This document shows positions 60,035 to 64,000 of a stretch of DNA of 64,000 bases, in pieces; position 1 is the first letter of the stretch, and each line of letters opens with the position of its first letter. Below the pieces are notes generated by a model. The model worked only from the letters and a program-made list of their open reading frames with translations, was not told the DNA's origin and did not search any database. The stretch comes from Streptomyces armeniacus (lineage in GTDB: Bacteria > Actinomycetota > Actinomycetes > Streptomycetales > Streptomycetaceae). The stretch lies in NCBI RefSeq assembly GCF_003355155.1, contig NZ_CP031320.1, positions 3,401,367-3,465,366 on the forward strand. The letters run 5' to 3'. A program made the translations under genes and the position numbers.

Positions 60035-60769
60035 GTGCCCACGCTCAGGAAAGCGCTCGACTCGCTCGCCGCCCGTGCCGTGCACGCCGTCTGGCACGGC
60101 GCGCAGCGCCTGGGTGCCGTGACCGCCGACCGCCGCGGCCCGTACGCCTTCCGCGCCCTCGGCACCGGCAGCCGGCTCGCGTTCCCGCAGGGCACCGTCT
60201 TCGGCGCCCCCTGGATCGAGATCGGCGACCACTGCATCATCGGGCAGGACGTCACGCTGACCGCCGGGATGATGCCCGACCTCGACCTCGGCCCCGACAC
60301 GGTGCTGCGGCTGGGCGACGGCGTGGTACTCGGGCGCGGCAGCCATGTCATCGCGGACACCACGGTCACCGTCGGGGACAACGTCTTCTGCGGCCCGTAC
60401 GTCTACATCACCTCGACCAACCACTCGTACGACGACCCCGAGCAGCCCGTCGGCAAGCAGTGGCCGCGCACCGCGCCGGTCGAGATCGGCCCCGGCAGCT
60501 GGCTCGGCGCGGGCGCCGTGATCCTGCCGGGCGCGCGGCTCGGCCGCAACGTGGTCGTGGCGGCGGGCGCCGTCGTACGCGGCGACGTGCCCGACCACGC
60601 GGTGGCGGCGGGCGCGCCCGCGCGCGTCGTACGCCGCTGGGACCCCGAGGACGGCTGGCAGCCGCCGCTGCGCACCCCGCCGCCCGTGCCGATCCCCGAG
60701 GGCGTCACGCCGCAGGAACTGCTCGCGCTGACCGAGTTGGTGGAGCGGAACGCGGGCACACTGGACTGA
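60035..60769 (+). CDS. Hexapeptide-repeat (LbH) acyltransferase
   Basis: A 244-residue left-handed beta-helix acyltransferase. Repeats (IEIGDHCIIGQDVTLTAG, LGDGVVLGRGSHVIADTTVTVGDNVFCGPYVYI) lead to the catalytic-type His in STNHSYDDPEQPVG and the terminal coil VVAAGAVVRGDVPDHAVAAGAPARVVR. It should transfer an acyl group (often acetyl) to a sugar or amine. GTG 60035 is the start. It is divergent from the gamma-carbonic anhydrase gene. Confidence 0.82.
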   Translation: MPTLRKALDSLAARAVHAVWHGAQRLGAVTADRRGPYAFRALGTGSRLAFPQGTVFGAPWIEIGDHCIIGQDVTLTAGMMPDLDLGPDTVLRLGDGVVLGRGSHVIADTTVTVGDNVFCGPYVYITSTNHSYDDPEQPVGKQWPRTAPVEIGPGSWLGAGAVILPGARLGRNVVVAAGAVVRGDVPDHAVAAGAPARVVRRWDPEDGWQPPLRTPPPVPIPEGVTPQELLALTELVERNAGTLD

Positions 60770-60820
60770 GGCGCCGCCGGCGCCGGGAGCCAGAAAGCAC
60801 GCCTGCCGGGGAGGTGCGCC

Positions 60821-60910
60821 GTGAACAACCGGACACTGCGCGTCCTGCTCGCCATCGCCGTCGTGATCCAGGGCTTCGCGCTGCTGCTGTACGGCGTACG
60901 GCAGCTCTAG
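60821..60910 (+). CDS. Small single-helix membrane protein, 29 residues
   Basis: GTG 60821, preceded by GGGGAGG, encodes MNNRTLRVLLAIAVVIQGFALLLYGVRQL. The central 18 residues form one transmembrane helix between basic ends. It lies 51 bp after the acyltransferase stop and is probably co-transcribed. Small helix proteins like this are common in Streptomyces and often overlooked; function unknown. Confidence 0.5.
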   Translation: MNNRTLRVLLAIAVVIQGFALLLYGVRQL

Positions 60911-60947
60911 GCGCACGGCCCGCCCGGTACCTTCTTCCAGTTCTTCC

Positions 60948-61095
60948 AGCCCGTCCGGCGTTTGAGGACGGCCCTCAGCCCGAGACCGAGCCGAGGTCGG
61001 CCACCGGCCTTGCCCATCGGTACGCCGTGGTGACCCGCCAGGGCCGCCCACCCCGCGCTGTGGCCGGGGGCCGTCCATCAATCGCCGGACGGGCT
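60948..61095. repeat. MITE-like element with 26/27-bp terminal inverted repeats
   Basis: AGCCCGTCCGGCGTTTGAGG-ACGGCC (60948-60973) is answered by an inverted copy at 61069-61095 with one substitution and one extra base, enclosing about 95 bp of non-coding DNA. I recall similar AGCCCGTCCGGCG(A/T)TTGA elements between genes in many Streptomyces genomes. The right arm starts 10 bp beyond the DMT gene stop, so it may also terminate transcription. Confidence 0.65.
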
Positions 61096-61105
61096 CGGGG
61101 CGGGC

Positions 61106-61999
61106 TCAGCCCGTGGCGAGCAGCACCGTGCCGAACACCGCCAGCCCCGCGCCCGCCGCCTGCACGGCGCGCAGCCGCTCGTTCAGGACGCCGCGTGCGG
61201 CGAGGGCGGTCACCAGCGGGTAGAGCGAGGCGAGGACGGCGGCGACGGTGACCGGGCCGAGCTGCGCGGCGACCATGTACGTGCCGTTCGCGGCGACGTC
61301 CGCCAGCCCCACGAACGCGAGCGCGGGCAGCGCCGCGGTCAGCACCCGCCGCCCGTACCCGGGGTGCCCCAGCTCACCGGTCCCGTCCTCGGGCAGCGCC
61401 GGAGTGCCGCGGCGCACCTGCGCGTACAGCGCCGCGCCGCCCACCAGCACGTTGCACACACGCTGCACGAACAGCGCCAGGAACAGGCCCGTCATGGTCG
61501 TCGAGGCGTGCTCGATCAGGGCCAGCACCGCGCCGAACCCGAAGGCGGCGACGAGCGTCAGCAGCAGCGTCCGCCGCTGTACGGGCGCCCCGCGCAGCTC
61601 CGGTCCGCCCGCGAGCATGACGCCGCCGACGGCGATCAGCAGCCCGACGGCCTGCAGCCAGCCGGGCCGCTCGCCCAGCGCCAGCCCGGCGCCGACGGGC
61701 ACCAGCACGGCAAGCGAGGCGAGCGGGGAGACGACGCCCATCGGGCCCTGGGCCAGGGCGCGGTAGAACGCGAGCATCGCGACCGGTCCGACGACCCCGG
61801 CCGCCACCGCGAACCACAGCTGCGGCCCCCACTCGCTCCAGCCCCCGGTCGCGACCACGATCGCGCCGAGCACCGCCATGGCGAGCGCCTGGGACACCAC
61901 CACGACGGTGAGCGCCGACATGCGGCGGGTGAGCAGCCCGCCGCCGAAGTCGGCCAGCCCCCACATCAGGCTGGTGGTCAGGGCCAGAACCGCAGTCAT
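61106..61999 (-). CDS. EamA/DMT-family exporter
   Basis: A 297-residue membrane protein of about ten helices made of two EamA repeats: the first from the N-terminus (MWGLADFGGGLLTRRM) and the second from AAFGFGAVLALIEHAS. The ends show the usual ASLYPLVTALAARGVLNERL. It probably exports amino acids or metabolites. It is divergent from an XRE-cupin regulator, with shared promoter region, which probably controls it. Confidence 0.86.
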   Translation of the reverse strand: MTAVLALTTSLMWGLADFGGGLLTRRMSALTVVVVSQALAMAVLGAIVVATGGWSEWGPQLWFAVAAGVVGPVAMLAFYRALAQGPMGVVSPLASLAVLVPVGAGLALGERPGWLQAVGLLIAVGGVMLAGGPELRGAPVQRRTLLLTLVAAFGFGAVLALIEHASTTMTGLFLALFVQRVCNVLVGGAALYAQVRRGTPALPEDGTGELGHPGYGRRVLTAALPALAFVGLADVAANGTYMVAAQLGPVTVAAVLASLYPLVTALAARGVLNERLRAVQAAGAGLAVFGTVLLATG

Positions 62000-62055
62000 C
62001 GGTGCTCCTCGCAGTACAGTGTGATGAACGCTGAAGTCCAGCACACCGTAGTCCA

Positions 62056-62083
62056 TTGCATTAGACGCTGTCATTCACAATAT
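62056..62083 (+). promoter_or_regulatory. Candidate promoter of the XRE-cupin regulator
   Basis: TTGCAT (62056-62061) and CAATAT (62078-62083) are 16 bp apart, ending 18 bp before the GTG at 62102. AGTCCA recurs at about 62034 and 62050 and is echoed inverted by TTGGAC at about 62083, possible half-sites for autoregulation. Confidence 0.45.
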
Positions 62084-62101
62084 TGGACGGTACCGGAGAC
62101 A

Positions 62102-62674
62102 GTGACCGACCTCGACCACCTCACGCAGTCCCTCGCCCGCAACCTCAAGCGCTGGCGTCAGGAGCGCGGCTTCACCCTGGACGCGCTGGCGGCGCGGGCC
62201 GGAGTCAGCCGCGGCATGCTCATCCAGATCGAGCAGGCACGTACGAACCCGAGCGTCGGCACCGTCGTCAAGGTCGGCGACGCGCTCGGCGTGAGCATCA
62301 CCACACTGCTCGACTTCGACCAGGAGCCGCAGGTCCGGCTCGTACCGGCGGAGCAGGCCGTACGGCTGTGGTCCACCGAGGCCGGAAGCCACAGCACCCT
62401 CCTCGCCGGGGTGGAGGCGCCCGGCCCGCTGGAGCTGTGGTCGTGGCGGCTGATGCCCGGCGAGGGCAGCACCTCCGACCCGCACCCGCAGGGCACCACC
62501 GAGCTGGTGCACGTCACCGCCGGCGAGCTGACGCTGGTCGCGGACGGCACCGCGTACGCCCTGCCGGCCGGGACGTCAGCGTCGTTCGAGTCGCACCTCC
62601 CGCACGGCTACCGCAACGACGGCACCGAGCCGGTCGAGATGACCATGGCGGTCTCGGTGCCGCCGCCCCGCTGA
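62102..62674 (+). CDS. XRE-cupin transcriptional regulator
   Basis: A 190-residue protein: N-terminal helix-turn-helix (LARNLKRWRQERGFTLDALAARAGVSRGMLIQIEQART) and a C-terminal cupin (about 110-185: HPQGTTELVHVTAGELTLVADGTAYALPAGTSASFESHLPHGYRN). Such PuuR-type regulators sense small ligands, often amino acids or amines. It is divergent from the DMT exporter and likely regulates it. Confidence 0.88.
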   Translation: MTDLDHLTQSLARNLKRWRQERGFTLDALAARAGVSRGMLIQIEQARTNPSVGTVVKVGDALGVSITTLLDFDQEPQVRLVPAEQAVRLWSTEAGSHSTLLAGVEAPGPLELWSWRLMPGEGSTSDPHPQGTTELVHVTAGELTLVADGTAYALPAGTSASFESHLPHGYRNDGTEPVEMTMAVSVPPPR

Positions 62675-62695
62675 CCCCCTGCTAGCGTGCGCCGC

Positions 62696-63250
62696 ATGCG
62701 TGCCCCGATCGGAGACTTCGACACCGCCGCACCCGCCCCCGACCGCCTGGACGAGCTCTGCCCGCCCGTCGCCGAGGCCGTACGGTCCTGGGCGGGCGCC
62801 GTGCCAGCGGAGCAGCTGCTGTACGTCGACACCGACCCGGACAAGGCCGACACCGCCGTGTTCGTCGAGACCTACGGCGCCGACCTCCTCGACACCTCGG
62901 CCAACTGCGTCGTGGTCGCCGCGAAGCGGGCGGGGGAGCGCACCCTCGCCGCCTGCCTCGTGCCGGCCACGGCACGGGTCGACGTCAACGGCGCGGTCCG
63001 CCGCCGGCTGGACGCCCGCAAGGCGTCGTTCGCGCCGCAGGACACCGCCGTCGGCGAGACCGGCATGGAGTACGGCGGCATCACCCCGATCGGGGTGCCG
63101 GACGGCTGGCCGGTGCTGCTGGACGCGCGGGTGACCGCGCTGCCCTGGGTGCTGATCGGCAGCGGGCGCCGCCGCGGCAAGCTCATCGTGCCGGGCAAGG
63201 CGCTCGCGGAACTGCCGGGCGCGGTGGTGCTGGAGGGGCTCGGCGGCTGA
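62696..63250 (+). CDS. YbaK/EbsC-type aminoacyl-tRNA deacylase-like protein
   Basis: A 184-residue protein of the YbaK/ProX superfamily, which removes mischarged amino acids from tRNA. Family blocks include NCVVVAAKRAGERTLAACLVPA, RLDARKASFAPQDTAVGETGMEYGGITPIGVPDGWPVLLD and, at the end, VPGKALAELPGAVVLEGL. The catalytic-type lysine sits in KRAGERTL (inference). ATG 62696 is used; an in-frame GTG lies 9 bases upstream. Single gene. Confidence 0.86.
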   Translation: MRAPIGDFDTAAPAPDRLDELCPPVAEAVRSWAGAVPAEQLLYVDTDPDKADTAVFVETYGADLLDTSANCVVVAAKRAGERTLAACLVPATARVDVNGAVRRRLDARKASFAPQDTAVGETGMEYGGITPIGVPDGWPVLLDARVTALPWVLIGSGRRRGKLIVPGKALAELPGAVVLEGLGG

Positions 63251-63289
63251 CCGTACGGCGGTCACGGCGGCCGTGCGGACCGGCGAGGG

Positions 63290-63787
63290 TCAGCCGCCGG
63301 CGGGCGGGTTCCGCCGGGACAGGTCCAGGGACAGCGCGACCGAGTGCTCGGCGAAGCCGAGGCCGCGGTAGAGCTTCTCGGCGTCCGGCGTTGCGTGCAG
63401 ATCGACCCGGGTGACCCCGCGCTCCGCGAACCAGGCGAGCAGCGCCTCCGTGGTGGCGCGCGCGTAACCGCGGCCGCGGTACCGCTCGTCCGTGCACACG
63501 TTGAAGATGAACCCGAACCGGCCCCGCGGGTGGCCCGGCGCCGGCAGCCGCTCCTCCACGCGGCCCACCGCGCACGCCGCCAGGTGTGGCTCGCCCGGCT
63601 CGTCGCCGTCCACCACGAAGCAGCCCAGCTCCACCCGCGGGCCGGAGAGCTGCCGCCGGGCCGCCTCCTCGGCGTCGCCCTCCCAGCGGCCCGGCTCGTC
63701 GCGGCCGTGCATCGCGGCGAACATCAGGCGCCGCAGCCGCACGATCTCGGGGGCGTCGTAGGGGCGCGCGGCTCGTGTCTGTGCCAT
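63290..63787 (-). CDS. GNAT-family N-acetyltransferase
   Basis: A 165-residue acetyltransferase. The acetyl-CoA loop reads FNVCTDERYRGRGYARATTEALLAWF (RGRGYA equals the R/QxxGxG/A signature), followed by VDLHATPDAEKLYRGLGF. The N-terminus has arginine-rich helices. Substrate unknown. It is convergent with the YbaK gene and follows the CoA-binding protein gene by 9 bp. Confidence 0.86.
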   Translation of the reverse strand: MAQTRAARPYDAPEIVRLRRLMFAAMHGRDEPGRWEGDAEEAARRQLSGPRVELGCFVVDGDEPGEPHLAACAVGRVEERLPAPGHPRGRFGFIFNVCTDERYRGRGYARATTEALLAWFAERGVTRVDLHATPDAEKLYRGLGFAEHSVALSLDLSRRNPPAGG

Positions 63788-63796
63788 GGCGGGACG

Positions 63797-64000
63797 CTAG
63801 CCCACCGAGCCCAGACGGGGAATCTCGATTGCCGGACAGCGGTCCATCACCATGTCCAGACCGGCCGCGCGGGTCCGCTCGTACGCGTCCTCGTCGATCA
63901 CGTCCAGCTGGAACCACACCGCCTTCGCGCCCACGCGTACCGCCTCGTCGGCGACGGGGCCCGCGAGTGCGGAGTTGACGAAGACGTCGACCACGTCGAC
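63797..64000 (-). CDS. C-terminal part of a CoA-binding Rossmann protein (cut by window edge)
   Basis: The last 67 residues of a YccU-type CoA-binding protein: VVDVFVNSALAGPVADEAV, GAKAVWFQLDVIDEDAYERTRAAGLDMVMDRCPAIEIPRLG. The motif RCPAIE is typical of the family. These proteins resemble the CoA-binding domain of succinyl-CoA synthetase and have no settled function. The start lies beyond the window. Confidence 0.82.
   Translation of the reverse strand, partial: VDVVDVFVNSALAGPVADEAVRVGAKAVWFQLDVIDEDAYERTRAAGLDMVMDRCPAIEIPRLGSVG

Overview
This is very GC-rich chromosomal DNA from an actinomycete, almost certainly Streptomyces or a close relative. The evidence is strong third-position GC bias, frequent GTG starts, 4-bp ATGA/GTGA overlaps, a fused PabA-PabB aminodeoxychorismate synthase, an EF-Tu3-type elongation factor, a GTP-type PEP carboxykinase and many regulator/transporter pairs. 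I see no rRNA, tRNA, CRISPR array, transposase or phage gene. Most of the window is core-like, with three accessory stretches.

Layout. (A) 1-10.2 kb is a small biosynthetic group. It holds a LuxE-like acyl-adenylating enzyme, an unknown protein, an XRE-TPR regulator, a methyltransferase, a PabAB synthase, a 4-hydroxybenzoate-3-hydroxylase-like flavoenzyme and a PabC-like class IV aminotransferase. Together they suggest synthesis of 4-aminobenzoate, ring hydroxylation and carboxylate activation. (B) 10.4-12.5 kb is a lower-GC islet with a VapBC toxin-antitoxin pair and the remains of a P-loop ATPase system. (C) 12.6-22.8 kb is core-like: a DUF255 thioredoxin-fold protein, a TetR/MFS efflux pair with a clear operator, an alanine-type aminotransferase, pckG, a hemolysin III homologue and a Uma2 nuclease-like protein.

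(D) 22.8-29.8 kb holds a catabolic set around an IclR regulator: D-aminoacylase, D-serine-dehydratase-like deaminase, KDG kinase, RidA and a GntP permease. The combination fits breakdown of N-acetyl-D-glucosaminate, the end product of oxidative chitin cleavage, to KDPG. (E) 29.8-41.6 kb is dominated by one 3695-residue PKS-NRPS read leftward: acyl-ligase, ACP, KS, AT, ACP, luciferase-like monooxygenase, C, A, PCP, C. It has no thioesterase, and a half-length MFS protein lies just upstream. (F) 41.7-48.3 kb is an oligopeptide-type ABC importer (with a permease-ATPase fusion) plus NanE, under two nearly identical TGGTGCGwACCACTT operators. This is a likely sialic acid or ManNAc uptake operon.

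(G) 48.4-64 kb is mixed core and regulatory content: a nucleotidyltransferase, a GlxA-type regulator, an oxidoreductase, an AraC regulator, a TVP38 membrane protein, a TetR/membrane-protein pair with an 11-3-11 operator, a spermidine-synthase-like protein, EF-Tu3, a gamma-carbonic anhydrase, an acyltransferase, a DMT exporter divergent from an XRE-cupin regulator, a YbaK deacylase, a GNAT and a cut-off CoA-binding protein.

A recurrent structural feature is short tandem repeats or very strong hairpins at junctions of convergent genes. In three cases the repeat runs across a stop codon. Region E, region A and region D are the most promising for new biology. All functional assignments are from reading the sequence; no database search was run.
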